From: Clostridia bacterium
GTDB lineage: Bacteria; Bacillota; Clostridia; Christensenellales; UBA1242
Length of the DNA: 26,020 bases
Assembly: GCA_900753315.1 (NCBI GenBank)
Contig: CAADYP010000005.1
Span: 1 to 26,020 of the forward strand
Direction of reading: 5' to 3'
The notes beneath the pieces were generated by a model. That model worked only from the letters and a program-made list of their open reading frames with translations, was not told the origin of the DNA and ran no database searches. The translations under genes were made by a program, and so were the position numbers. This document shows, one piece after another, positions 14,421 to 24,009 of the stretch. Every line of letters begins with the position of its first letter. Positions within the stretch are counted from its first letter, which is position 1.

Positions 14421-17400
14421 TTATTGTTTTTCCCAGCATGCATATAGTGTTTGATTTCCTATAACTGTATAACTTGTAAATCCACTTCCTTTCTTTGTAT
14501 AATCAGCCCAAGCTGATGTTCCCCAAGATGTAGCTTTAAAATATTCCTTTGTCGACCAGTCTATATACTTTTTAGGTCTTACTGCACTTGTATATGCCCT
14601 ACCAACTACTTTATACTTATCTTGATTTAAGTCTATTACTGTTCCCTCAAGCAATTTTTCAGATGCTATGGCAGGTGGAGCATCTTTCCATGCACTACCA
14701 TCTACTGTATCGAAAACAATATACCATCTCAAATCAAATGAAATTGTATAATAGTGTTTTGTTTCAGCAACCCAATTTGCAGTGATTGTTACATCTCTGT
14801 TTGGAACACTTGAAATTTCTTCACTCCAACCCGTAAATGTGTAAGTTGTTCTTACATTTCCATCATCTTCAACATATGATGTTTGAGTTGGCAAGACAAG
14901 TGCTTCGCCTTGATAGCCTGAATAAACAAATCCTGCATTGCCATAATCACTTACAACAGTTACTGTATATTTGTTTCTGATATAGATGTTGAGGTCATTT
15001 TCTGGCATTACAAAATCATTTACTTCTCTTGTAAAGAGTGCATCATAATAGAACTTTGTATCTTCATTTACACCAGGAATTTCAGAAAGGTCAATCGTAT
15101 CACCAGATTCAATACGGATTGTTTTTATCAAAGTTTCTCCGTCATAAACATTCAATGCACAAGTTTTTACAACCTTTGTCACTTTCCATTTTGCATAGAA
15201 GACAAGTTCTTCGCTTCCCATATAGACATCACTATCTACAGCATTTTTGAATGTTGAATCTCTATACCAGCCATCAAATTGATAATATGTTGTTACGTCA
15301 CCCTTTGTATCTTCTCTTGTTGTAAGATTTGGGAATACAATTTTGTCACCAGTAACAAGCATAGATGAGTTAAATTCTGCATTATAACAATTTGCAAAGT
15401 AAACTTTCAAATATCTAGAAGCATCAATACTCATCTTTCTATAATAGTCATTCGTGTAAATTTCTTTGCCATATCCAGTAGTGTAACTTGTTCCTGAATT
15501 TGTTGATTTCAAGTTTACTGGAATCTTCACAAAATCAGAGATATTGATATTTGTTGTAACACTATCAATAAATTGATATGCCTTTCCATCATAATCATAA
15601 TAAATGTTAGACAATCCAAGTTTTACATCAAAGTCTCTGAAACTGCTGCTTCCTGTCAATGTCTCGCCATCCAGTCTGAGTGTGTAACCGTCACTAACTT
15701 TTGCAAATTCCAAAATTGTCTCTTCCAAAGATGGATTTGGGTTCATGCTTGCAACAAGTCCTTTGATTGCATCATAAACAGTGTCCGTAAGTCCAAGTGC
15801 TTCTGCCATAATTTGCATTATATCATTTCCGATTTGGTCTGCATTATGGCTCCAAGATTTAACCTTTGTCTCTTTTGATACAAATGCATTTTTCTTGTAT
15901 CCGTAAGTTGTTTGAGTAACGTTCAAAACACCATCTTTATATTCAAGCACTGATATTCTGTTATCAAATCCAACGCCAGCTGAATAATAAGTGTAAGTTG
16001 ATCCGAAACCACCCAAGTCATAAGTTACATCAGCAAATGAAGGAACATCCAATTCAAAATACAAATATACTTTTCCTTCATCATCAAGTGATGCAAACAA
16101 GTCATAATTTACTGTAATTGCATCCCAAGAGCCAATAGCAACATCAGCAGAACCAGTGAAGCTAAATCCCTTTGTATTCAAAGTGTTTACAGCCACATTC
16201 ATAAATGATGATACTTCACTGAAATCGATGTGCTTTGCACTTGTGTCATAATCAAAATTGTTTGCATTATAATCTTGAAGAGTAATCTTTGCATTTATAG
16301 CACTTCCACCAAAGTTGAAGTTTTCAACTGAAATTTCTCTCAAAACCAATTTAACTGTTCCGTCTTCAGCTTTTTCTTCTCTCAAAATGATTGCTACACT
16401 TGCTATTTCCCCTTCCCACAAAATCTTCGCAGAAAGTTTTGTTTCAAACAATTCGCTATCTTCAATAGTAGTCTTTTCAAGTTTAATTTCTTTCAAAATC
16501 TTTGTCATCTCTGTAACTGATGACAACACTTTGTCAACTTCTGACACTTCACCATCAGATACATGTTTTGTCATGCCAAGCAAACTTCTCAAATATCTAA
16601 AATCTGTTGGACATTCACTCAAATTGAGAGCACTATTCATTTCTTCACTAAGTTTCAAATCTGCAAACTTAACAATCATTGAAACAATGTCACTCATGTG
16701 TGCATTTGAAATTTTCGCTTTGAAATTATTCTTTCCAATGTGGTCACCATGAGAATATGTTGCAAAAAGTCCAGCATCATAATTGTCATACAAAATTGAT
16801 AATTGATGCAAAACTTGGTTTTGTGCACCAAAATTTGTGTAAATGTCAAGATCGCCATGAACCCTCAAAATCTTATTATCAAAGAGTTTGAATTGAGCTT
16901 TTTGTTCTACATCATCAGTAACAGCAACAACGATGTTTCCGCCAACCTTTGTTGATGTTTCACCTGCCATAGAGACATCGACTCTTGCCTGATATTGCAT
17001 TGACATACCGTAGTCATAAACAGCCTTAACTGCATCCAAAACAACCTTATATGAATTATAATCAGTAAGATTTGTTGTTCCATAATTTGATTTCAATGCA
17101 GAAATGTTTTTGTAATCTTCTCCAACAAAAATTTCATCAAGTCCTTCGACATATTTGCCAACTGTTACATCTGTCAAATATACTGCAAAATTGAGTCTGT
17201 TTGTAACATCTGTTTCGATAACTGCATCGCCATTCTTCAACAAATATTCACTATAATCATCATAAGTTGTTGTGTTAGGGTCGTCAATGTTTGCCCCCAA
17301 AACAATCTTTGTAGGCACGATTGTGTTGTTGTAATTTTGTATAAATGCTTGAAGAACCATATCGTAGAATCTAGCATTTTCGCTATACCACAAACTGCTG

Positions 17401-20400
17401 TCAACATTTACTTGAACTCCATTTGAACTTATTTCTACGTCTGAAATCCAAGCACCTTTAATTTTGTCAATGGCAGGAAGAATAACTTTAAATACTTCAA
17501 CTACCTTTTCTGCTGCTTTGGCATCACTAGACAAACTTACACCAAAGTTTTCTTCAACAAAATTCATAATTTCTTCAATTGTTGTCTTTGTCAAATCAGC
17601 TGTAATTTGCAAACCATTTATATCAATATAAACATCGTTTCCAAGCAAATAAATATAACTATTAAGTCCCAAAGATGACGTCGTCACAGAAACCATTGGA
17701 ATATAATGTCCAAGCATTCCTTCTTTGCTTTCATCTTCAACAAGCATAGCTGTAAGTTTGCCATAGAATGTATTGTTGCTGTATCTAATTGAAATGTCAC
17801 TTGCAAATGCATAAACATCTTTCTCAACTTCAAGACTATTAAACACTCCTTCAACAAAATCAGTTGCATAATCTTTATAGTCTTCTTCATTGAATGGTGT
17901 CATTGTAGATTTTTCAACATCATTAATTGTAATTTCCGCCCAAATACTGCTGTAAAGTTTTATTCTAGCAGATTTGAGATTGTCGCCTTCAAAATTGATT
18001 GATGCATTCAAAATTTCAGAATTTGAATATTCTTTCTTATTTGAAATTGAAACCTTAATTTCATCCAAAGAACCAGCAATGTCAAGCAACAATTTTGTGT
18101 TGTAATCTTCAAGTGTATAATCTCTAAGCATTGTCAAAATTTCTTCATAAACACCAAAGTCAATAACAACTCCCAAGTTGTCAGAAGTGATTTTTTGCAA
18201 GATTTCTTTCATGCTCGCACTGTTTTCATTACCTGAATTTTTAGGAATCTCAAAGCGCAATTTCATATTGCCATAAGCAAAATATACAAAGTTGTTTTGG
18301 ATTCTAATTGTAACATTTTCACCACAAACAAACATATCGCAAATTTCAATATTTCCATTTGCATATTTGAGTGTGCCGTCAACATCAAGCCCCCAGACAT
18401 TTGCTTTGAAACCAAATTCAACAAATCCTTTTGAAATCATCTTTTTGATGCTTGCAGCCTTTCCAATAAGAGATTTCAAATCTTCTGCATTTTCAGGGAT
18501 TTCTTTAATTTCAACAACATCGACATTTTCAAGTTTAAGCACAACTTTCAAATTGTCATTTGCTTTATATGAGACATTGACCGCCTCTGCTGAAATTGAC
18601 AAATCAAGCCCTGCGATTTGCAAAATGTTTGTTCCATTAAGGTCGAGTTTATTCAAAATCTCTTCCCAATCAATATCTGCACCAGGAATAACAATTTCAA
18701 AAATCTCAACTATATATTCATATAATTCTTTTGCAGAATTGAAGTTTGTCTTAACTTCAATCTCGCCAATTTTAGCATAAAGCAAATTGTTTGAAACGAC
18801 AAGTTCAACACTCTCGCCCATAACAACCATAGAAACATAAGCATAAATCTTATCTGACAAGTCAAGTTTTATGTCAGCAGTAACTGTAATGCTTTTTTCT
18901 CCACTTGTGTATGTCAAATCAAACTTACCACTGTGTTTTGCTGTCAAGTCATAATATTCGTCAGCACCGATTTCTTCAAGTGCAAAAGTCTTTCTAACAA
19001 CACTCAAATTGATGTCTTCAAGAGAAGCATCAGCACCAACAAAATTGTTATCTTCAAACTTAACGTTTACATTTGCCGTCAAAACTTTTTGTCCATTATA
19101 AGAAACGCCAATTTCAAGATTATCAAGCGAACCATTCACAATAACTGCAAGTTTTTGCATCAATTCTTCAAGTGAAAGTTTTGATACGTCTTCTCCAAAA
19201 ATTTGTGTCAAAATTTTTGAAAGGTCAATGGCTTGTTCTTCTGTTGTATCTTCAGCCACATTTTCTGATCCTGCAGGAGAATTTGCCTTAACAATTTGCA
19301 TAACAATCTCTGCAATTTGTTTTGCATTTTCAACTTCTGCTTTCAACTTGTTTTGTCCGTATTCTACAAAAACAACTCCATTTTCATATCTAACATTCAA
19401 AACATTTCCACCAATTTCAAAACCAGAGATTTCATAAACATTATTGTTTAAATCTGCCTTGATTGACATTTCAATTTGTGTTTCTTTATAAGTTCCAACA
19501 ATGTCAAATGCAAATTCTTTTGCGTCAACATATTTTTTCAAGTTCTCAACTTTCGCCAAAACATCATCTATTACATCAGTTGAAACTTCAGGGATTTCAA
19601 TAGTTTTGTTTGATGCATAAATTTTTGCAGTTGCAGAGATTTCTTCCCCTTCAAACCCAATCACAACATTTCCATTTCTAACAGTCACATTTGCAACATT
19701 TGAAAGATATGTTATTACAGCAACTTCTCCATCTTCGCTAGAAAGTTTCAAATCTTTCAAAATTTCTGCAATTTTTCCAATGATTGCAGAAATATCAATA
19801 TTGTCTTTGTTTCCGTTATTTATATAGCCAGCCAAACTTGTTCCAAAAATTTCATCAACTTTTGTCAAATAAGAATTGAGATTTGCAATATCTCCGCAAA
19901 TAACAACCTTTCCAACAACTATATAGATTTGATTGTCATTGAGCACAACTTTTACTTTTTCACCAAACAATTCTGTTTTGATTTCCGCCACAATTTTGTC
20001 AGCGAAATCAAAAGTTGCCACAGCGTCAAAAGTTTGATTCTTATAAGTCAATGTCATATCAGCAGACATTTGTTTTGAAGTCAAAATCTTGTCAACAACA
20101 TTTGACAAAGGCAAAAGATTTGTCAAATCAAAATATTCGCCAGCAACATCAAATCCGCTTTGTGCAATTTCGAAATCAGCCTTAACATCAACATCATTAT
20201 AAACGACACCAACGCTAGAAAGGGTTTCATTTACATTTTCAAATCTAACCACAAGTCCATTTGACCAAGTCATAACAAATTGGTTTTCATCAAGAGTTGT
20301 TTCGCTAGGCAAATAATCAGAAATCTTATCAGAATTTGCAAAGCATTCACCCAAAACTTTCATAACAATATCTTGAACATTTGCATTTTCAAAATCTATA

Positions 20401-21542
20401 TTTACATATTGTTTAAGCAAATCTTCAAGCACCGTTGCGAGTTCTTTGGATGTTTGTTTCTCTACAATTTCTGAAATTGTGGTATTCCACTTGTCAAAAT
20501 CTTTAATTGCAAAACAAAGTTTCAATTCAGAAACTTCAACATAAACATTCTCGTTTGCATAAGTCAAACTGATTGGCAATCCTTCGTATTCTGTTTCAAG
20601 CCTTACCTTAACATTTTCAGAAGCATCATAATAAAGTTTTCCGTTATAATTGTCATCGCCAATTTTAACCACAACATTTCCAATCGCAAAATTGTTTTTA
20701 AACAAGTTTTGAGTATAAGTTGTGTAAAGTGTAAGCCCAGACATATCAATTTCGTCACCAGTTTCTTCGTAACTTACAATGACGTCTTCTTTGTTCATTT
20801 TGTTTACATCAGCACTAAATTTTATTGTGTTTCCTTTGACAAGAATATCTTTCAATTTTGCTGATTTGATATTGAAATCTTTGTCACACAAAATTTTGGC
20901 ACCTACTGCCTTGCCAAGACTGATGGCAAATTCAACATCACCGGTCTCCGTATCTTCTTTGTCTTCAATTTTGAGTTTGCTCATAAGTGTGTCTGGGTCA
21001 AAATTTTTGAAATCAATTCCCAAAAATTCTCCTACATCATCCAAGAAACTCAAATCAATATCAAAATTTTTAGTAACAAAGTCAATAATTTTTGAAAAAT
21101 CCACCTCTCCCGTTTCAAAAGAGAATGATGTGTCAAATTTATAAGCATTTTCATCAACCGTCAAATACAAATTTGGAGAAACATAAGTCGCTTTGATGTC
21201 AAAGTTTTGTTGATTGTAAATCAAATCAATATCAAGCGCAACATTTTTTGAAGCCATGTCAACAACAACGTTCCCTTGTGCAGCCACGCTCATATCCTTA
21301 TTTTCAAAAACAAGATTAAAATCCGTGTCAACATTTTGGAAACTTGCAAGTTTTTCAACAAATTTTCCAAATGCAGAATCACTTTCAGCATCAGTATCAG
21401 GGATTGTGATTTCTGAAGGTTTTACATCTCCAAAAATTTGAACATAGCCGAAGAAAACAGAAAGTGTCAACATGATATAAACTGAAAATAATTTAAACAT
21501 TTTTGGAAAGAAATTTTGGTGTTTTTTGGTAGAATGTTCCAT
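14421..21542 (-). CDS. Giant secreted or membrane-anchored repeat protein with C-terminal InlB-type repeats
   Basis: A 2373-residue open frame. A short basic start (KKHQNFFPKMFK) is followed by one hydrophobic segment (about residues 15-37), a signal peptide or anchor. Residues about 60-1330 hold some seven diverged repeats of near 195 residues. Their shared feature is a short beta pair such as NQIYIVVGKVVICGD, NLLYAKIGEIEVKTN, NFVYFAYGNMKLRFE or NDVYIDINGLQITAD, followed by a helix. Residues about 1330-2080 are further beta-rich sequence. The end has three or four InlB / Listeria-Bacteroides-type repeats (YQFDGWYRDSTF, YTFTGWSEEI, LYACWEKQ at the end). No LPXTG anchor, S-layer or cell-wall-binding module is seen. 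Translation is probably coupled to the upstream gene: stop and start overlap as TAATG, and a strong GGAGGTG lies five bases before the ATG. The repeats resemble LolA/LppX-type lipoprotein folds only by secondary-structure impression. Function is unknown. Confidence 0.85.
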   Translation of the reverse strand: MEHSTKKHQNFFPKMFKLFSVYIMLTLSVFFGYVQIFGDVKPSEITIPDTDAESDSAFGKFVEKLASFQNVDTDFNLVFENKDMSVAAQGNVVVDMASKNVALDIDLIYNQQNFDIKATYVSPNLYLTVDENAYKFDTSFSFETGEVDFSKIIDFVTKNFDIDLSFLDDVGEFLGIDFKNFDPDTLMSKLKIEDKEDTETGDVEFAISLGKAVGAKILCDKDFNIKSAKLKDILVKGNTIKFSADVNKMNKEDVIVSYEETGDEIDMSGLTLYTTYTQNLFKNNFAIGNVVVKIGDDNYNGKLYYDASENVKVRLETEYEGLPISLTYANENVYVEVSELKLCFAIKDFDKWNTTISEIVEKQTSKELATVLEDLLKQYVNIDFENANVQDIVMKVLGECFANSDKISDYLPSETTLDENQFVMTWSNGLVVRFENVNETLSSVGVVYNDVDVKADFEIAQSGFDVAGEYFDLTNLLPLSNVVDKILTSKQMSADMTLTYKNQTFDAVATFDFADKIVAEIKTELFGEKVKVVLNDNQIYIVVGKVVICGDIANLNSYLTKVDEIFGTSLAGYINNGNKDNIDISAIIGKIAEILKDLKLSSEDGEVAVITYLSNVANVTVRNGNVVIGFEGEEISATAKIYASNKTIEIPEVSTDVIDDVLAKVENLKKYVDAKEFAFDIVGTYKETQIEMSIKADLNNNVYEISGFEIGGNVLNVRYENGVVFVEYGQNKLKAEVENAKQIAEIVMQIVKANSPAGSENVAEDTTEEQAIDLSKILTQIFGEDVSKLSLEELMQKLAVIVNGSLDNLEIGVSYNGQKVLTANVNVKFEDNNFVGADASLEDINLSVVRKTFALEEIGADEYYDLTAKHSGKFDLTYTSGEKSITVTADIKLDLSDKIYAYVSMVVMGESVELVVSNNLLYAKIGEIEVKTNFNSAKELYEYIVEIFEIVIPGADIDWEEILNKLDLNGTNILQIAGLDLSISAEAVNVSYKANDNLKVVLKLENVDVVEIKEIPENAEDLKSLIGKAASIKKMISKGFVEFGFKANVWGLDVDGTLKYANGNIEICDMFVCGENVTIRIQNNFVYFAYGNMKLRFEIPKNSGNENSASMKEILQKITSDNLGVVIDFGVYEEILTMLRDYTLEDYNTKLLLDIAGSLDEIKVSISNKKEYSNSEILNASINFEGDNLKSARIKLYSSIWAEITINDVEKSTMTPFNEEDYKDYATDFVEGVFNSLEVEKDVYAFASDISIRYSNNTFYGKLTAMLVEDESKEGMLGHYIPMVSVTTSSLGLNSYIYLLGNDVYIDINGLQITADLTKTTIEEIMNFVEENFGVSLSSDAKAAEKVVEVFKVILPAIDKIKGAWISDVEISSNGVQVNVDSSLWYSENARFYDMVLQAFIQNYNNTIVPTKIVLGANIDDPNTTTYDDYSEYLLKNGDAVIETDVTNRLNFAVYLTDVTVGKYVEGLDEIFVGEDYKNISALKSNYGTTNLTDYNSYKVVLDAVKAVYDYGMSMQYQARVDVSMAGETSTKVGGNIVVAVTDDVEQKAQFKLFDNKILRVHGDLDIYTNFGAQNQVLHQLSILYDNYDAGLFATYSHGDHIGKNNFKAKISNAHMSDIVSMIVKFADLKLSEEMNSALNLSECPTDFRYLRSLLGMTKHVSDGEVSEVDKVLSSVTEMTKILKEIKLEKTTIEDSELFETKLSAKILWEGEIASVAIILREEKAEDGTVKLVLREISVENFNFGGSAINAKITLQDYNANNFDYDTSAKHIDFSEVSSFMNVAVNTLNTKGFSFTGSADVAIGSWDAITVNYDLFASLDDEGKVYLYFELDVPSFADVTYDLGGFGSTYTYYSAGVGFDNRISVLEYKDGVLNVTQTTYGYKKNAFVSKETKVKSWSHNADQIGNDIMQIMAEALGLTDTVYDAIKGLVASMNPNPSLEETILEFAKVSDGYTLRLDGETLTGSSSFRDFDVKLGLSNIYYDYDGKAYQFIDSVTTNINISDFVKIPVNLKSTNSGTSYTTGYGKEIYTNDYYRKMSIDASRYLKVYFANCYNAEFNSSMLVTGDKIVFPNLTTREDTKGDVTTYYQFDGWYRDSTFKNAVDSDVYMGSEELVFYAKWKVTKVVKTCALNVYDGETLIKTIRIESGDTIDLSEIPGVNEDTKFYYDALFTREVNDFVMPENDLNIYIRNKYTVTVVSDYGNAGFVYSGYQGEALVLPTQTSYVEDDGNVRTTYTFTGWSEEISSVPNRDVTITANWVAETKHYYTISFDLRWYIVFDTVDGSAWKDAPPAIASEKLLEGTVIDLNQDKYKVVGRAYTSAVRPKKYIDWSTKEYFKATSWGTSAWADYTKKGSGFTSYTVIGNQTLYACWEKQ
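17550..21365 (-). repeat. Array of about seven diverged ~195-residue protein repeats
   Basis: The anchor motif (hydrophobic-Tyr/Phe-x-hydrophobic, Gly or polar turn, beta strand, then an acidic helix) recurs near residues 130, 334, 542, 727, 924, 1089 and 1307 of the giant protein. Spacings are about 165-220 residues. Each unit also carries an upstream strand pair ending in GE-x-V-x-V or similar. Unit boundaries are approximate and were set by eye; copies are strongly diverged and show no obvious DNA-level identity. Confidence 0.5.
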
Positions 21543-22471
21543 TACAACACCTCCAAATATTCTGTCAAATCTGGGACATTGACAAAATCAAAGTTATCAA
21601 CAAAGACATCAGTAACTTGCATCATTCCAATTCCAGAAACATTCATTTTGTAAACTTCGTTATAATTGATCGTCTTAAAATTGAAATTTCCATCAATTAC
21701 AACTGTCATATTAAGAGAAACCCATTTGGGATAATCCGCCATTCCGCTTGAAAATTTGATTTCATATGCATAATAGAGCCCCGCAAGAGCAAGATAGTTT
21801 CCGTCGATAGAAATCTCAAATGTATAAGTTCCGTCACTATTTTTTGTGACAGGTGAAAGTTTATTTTGTGCACAAGTTATGCTTGATACAATGTAAGACA
21901 ATGTCTTTGTAGGGACAGAATTGAAAGTTGTTTTATATTGTTCTATGGTATAATTTTGATATTTATTCTTATCAAAGATGCCCTTGATTATTTCAGAATT
22001 TTTGTCAAAATCTCCTTTTGGATTGATTTTGATTTTTTGAATATTTGAATCATAAAGCACTTGAGAGCAAATTGATGGAGAGAAGCTCGAAGTAGAAGGA
22101 CTAAGTTTATTGTAAACAAACTTTCCATTGTTATAAAATTTTTCACTTCTCATCTGTTGTTTAATGCCCATAGGAGCGTTAACAACACCAGTCATAATCT
22201 TGCTATATTTATTTGCATGATAAAGCTTGTATTCTGCGATATTATAAAGTTCGACAGCCGTAAAAGAAGTCGCAGACGCACCTGCGTTTGCTCTGTCAAC
22301 CCATTTTTTTACATCAGTATCTTTTTCTCTTACATCTTCTTCGTTTGCCGAAACAGTTGTTGGGACTTCAATGTTGTCAACATATATTTTTCCAACAGAA
22401 AAACCAGTTGCAACAGCAACCAAGACAATCAAAAGCACACTGAATATTCTTTTTGATTTCAAAAATGACAT
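21542..22471 (-). CDS. Membrane-anchored secreted protein of unknown function, coupled to the giant gene
   Basis: A 309-residue protein with a basic start and one hydrophobic segment (about residues 8-28, IFSVLLIVLVAVATGFSVG), then an extracellular part; there is no lipobox. I do not recognise a named family. The body suggests a LolA/LppX-like beta fold (SEKFYNNGKFVYNKLS, GTYTFEISIDGNY, LNMTVVIDGNFNFKTI), and its C-terminal strand pattern recalls the repeat unit of the neighbouring giant protein; this is inference. I chose ATG 22471, which has AAGGA seven bases upstream, over the adjacent TTG at 22474. It is the first gene of a two-gene operon. Its stop codon overlaps the giant gene's ATG by one base, and the giant gene's ribosome site lies inside its last codons. 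The two products probably act together at the cell surface. Confidence 0.8.
   Translation of the reverse strand: MSFLKSKRIFSVLLIVLVAVATGFSVGKIYVDNIEVPTTVSANEEDVREKDTDVKKWVDRANAGASATSFTAVELYNIAEYKLYHANKYSKIMTGVVNAPMGIKQQMRSEKFYNNGKFVYNKLSPSTSSFSPSICSQVLYDSNIQKIKINPKGDFDKNSEIIKGIFDKNKYQNYTIEQYKTTFNSVPTKTLSYIVSSITCAQNKLSPVTKNSDGTYTFEISIDGNYLALAGLYYAYEIKFSSGMADYPKWVSLNMTVVIDGNFNFKTINYNEVYKMNVSGIGMMQVTDVFVDNFDFVNVPDLTEYLEVL
21548..21554 (-). promoter_or_regulatory. Strong ribosome binding site for the giant gene, inside the upstream gene
   Basis: GGAGGTG on the minus strand, five bases before the ATG at 21542 and within the last codons of the 309-residue gene. Together with the TAATG overlap it supports translational coupling and fixes the start of the giant gene. 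Confidence 0.85.
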
Positions 22472-22537
22472 CAACTATTCCTTTCCCTAAACCATGCAAC
22501 TTCCGGTCAAAAACTTATCTCAAAAATTACATTATAC

Positions 22538-22566
22538 ATGATATCAAATTTTCCATTTTTTGTCAA
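22538..22566 (-). promoter_or_regulatory. Promoter of the surface-protein operon
   Basis: On the minus strand, a perfect TTGACA (complement of 22561-22566), a 17-bp spacer and TATCAT (complement of 22538-22543). The predicted leader to ATG 22471 is about 60 bases and holds the AAGGA ribosome site. Confidence 0.7.
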
Positions 22567-22627
22567 TAAAAAATAGTTAAATTTTTTTAAATATTATATG
22601 CGTGCCATTTTTTGTTTAAAACCAAAC

Positions 22628-22656
22628 AAAAAAGCACTTACATAAAAGTGCCTTTT
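22628..22656 (-). terminator. Terminator of the rRNA methyltransferase gene, overlapping its stop codon
   Basis: An 11-bp stem with one G-U pair and a 6-nt loop, followed by Ts in the minus-strand direction. The 5' arm lies in the last codons of the gene (Gly-Thr-Phe), and the stop codon sits at the loop and 3' arm. Confidence 0.75.
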
Positions 22657-23909
22657 CTTTCCATAATTACGACAGTTTCCATATTCGCTGTGCAAGGAAA
22701 CATATCGAAGATTCTACAATGCAAAATTTTATACTTTTCTTGCAAAATTTTCAAATCTCTAACCAAAGTAGAGAAGTTGCAGGAAACATAAACAATTTTC
22801 CCAATTTGACTGTTTGAAATTTCATCCAAAACCGACTCTTTGCACCCATCTCTTGCCGGATCCAAAACGACAGAATTTATCTTGTCTCGTTGCAAAATTG
22901 GCTTCAAACAATCTTCGACTTTGCCACACACATTTTCAATTTTGTATTCGGTTTCGTCTTTTATTAAATTTTCCGCACACTCGTGCGCAGACCTTTGATA
23001 TTCAATTCCATACACGAACTTTGCCTTTTTTGAAAGCAAATAAGACAAAACTCCTTGACCAGAATATGCATTTATCACCCTTTCATTTTCAATCTGCTCA
23101 AGCACAAAATCATAAAGCATTTTTGCCACATCATCATTTATTTGATTGAAGGCAGAAATATCAAATTTTACAGTTTTTCCATCAAAACTTTTTTCAAGTT
23201 TCTCATTTCCATACACGCAAAAAATCTTTGTTTTTTCATCTTCCAAAACATCACCATAAGCAAAAAATACAGAAAAACCATCAAATTTTTCAATTTTTTT
23301 GATATTTTTTATGTTTTTTTCAATATTTTTTGGAAAAAGGAAACAAATTCCCAGACTTTCATCCAAACATTTCACATAAACACTGTTCACATTTTTCAAA
23401 TTGTTTTCTTTCAAAAACTCTCTTATAATTGTCAAAACACCATTGATTTTTTCAAGAGCAATAGGACATTTTGACACTTCAAAAAACTCATGAGATTTTG
23501 CTTTGAAGTATCCAACCTTGCCATCTCTCACTTCAAATTTAATCTTGTTTCTGTAAGAAAATCTATTCGGTGCAGAAACAATGTCCACATCAACTCCACA
23601 ACCCAACTTATCGAATTCTTTTTGCAAAATTTTCTTTTTCAATTCGAGTTCTGTTTCGTAATCACAATGCTGAAAGTCACAGCCACCACAAACATCAAAA
23701 TAAGGGCACAATGGCTTAATTCTTAAACTGCTTGCTTGAAGTAATTTTGAAACTTTCCCAATTAAAAATTTTTTATTTGCTTTCAAAATCTCAACTTCAA
23801 CTTTTTCTCCAATCAAAGTTTTAGGAACAAACACCACCTGTCCATTAGATTTGCCTACACCCGCACCTTCGTATGATATATCAAAAATATCAACAACTTT
23901 ATTTTCCAT
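22638..23909 (-). CDS. rlmD: 23S rRNA (uracil-C5)-methyltransferase, RlmD/RlmCD type
   Basis: A radical-free, SAM-dependent methyltransferase of the TrmA/RumA superfamily that makes 5-methyluridine in 23S rRNA. Residues 1 to about 58 are a TRAM RNA-binding domain (YEGAGVGKSNGQVVFVPKTL). The iron-sulfur ligands are C68, C74, C77 and C148 (CPYFDVCGGC, then SKCPIAL). The SAM-binding domain has NAYSGQGVLSYLL, DPARDGC and the catalytic cysteine near residue 377 in VYVSCNFSTLVRDL. The 423-residue length is slightly short, as the central domain is reduced. I chose ATG 23909. A TTG two codons upstream is in frame but falls in the spacer just after the -10 box. Which uridine is modified (747, 1939 or both) cannot be told from sequence; TrmA is disfavoured because of the TRAM domain and the cysteine cluster. 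Confidence 0.88.
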   Translation of the reverse strand: MENKVVDIFDISYEGAGVGKSNGQVVFVPKTLIGEKVEVEILKANKKFLIGKVSKLLQASSLRIKPLCPYFDVCGGCDFQHCDYETELELKKKILQKEFDKLGCGVDVDIVSAPNRFSYRNKIKFEVRDGKVGYFKAKSHEFFEVSKCPIALEKINGVLTIIREFLKENNLKNVNSVYVKCLDESLGICFLFPKNIEKNIKNIKKIEKFDGFSVFFAYGDVLEDEKTKIFCVYGNEKLEKSFDGKTVKFDISAFNQINDDVAKMLYDFVLEQIENERVINAYSGQGVLSYLLSKKAKFVYGIEYQRSAHECAENLIKDETEYKIENVCGKVEDCLKPILQRDKINSVVLDPARDGCKESVLDEISNSQIGKIVYVSCNFSTLVRDLKILQEKYKILHCRIFDMFPCTANMETVVIMERKGTFM

Positions 23910-23915
23910 GCTCAA

Positions 23916-23924
23916 ATTATATCA
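23916..23924 (-). promoter_or_regulatory. Extended -10 promoter of rlmD, probably leaderless
   Basis: The minus strand reads TGATATAAT, an extended -10 with a perfect hexamer (complement of 23916-23921). Exactly six bases (TTGAGC) then precede the ATG at 23909. No convincing -35 and no Shine-Dalgarno are seen. Transcription would start at the A of the start codon. Confidence 0.6.
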
Positions 23925-23994
23925 TATCAGCCACAATTATTAAAATAAAATGACGCAAAATTGATGTCACTCTCAACAATAATCTTGAAAAATT

Positions 23995-24003
23995 TGCTAT
24001 ATT
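23995..24003 (+). promoter_or_regulatory. Extended -10 promoter of the lipoprotein gene, probably leaderless
   Basis: TGCTATATT, an extended -10 with hexamer TATATT at 23998-24003, then exactly six bases (TTGCAA) and the ATG at 24010. There is no Shine-Dalgarno and no good -35 at the right distance. It is divergent from the rlmD promoter. Confidence 0.5.
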
Positions 24004-24009
24004 TTGCAA

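Noticed and set aside
18292..18780. 162-codon plus-strand frame inside the giant gene
   Set aside because: Ser/Phe-rich antisense translation of the repeat region with no start signals; the minus-strand frame is continuous for 2373 codons.
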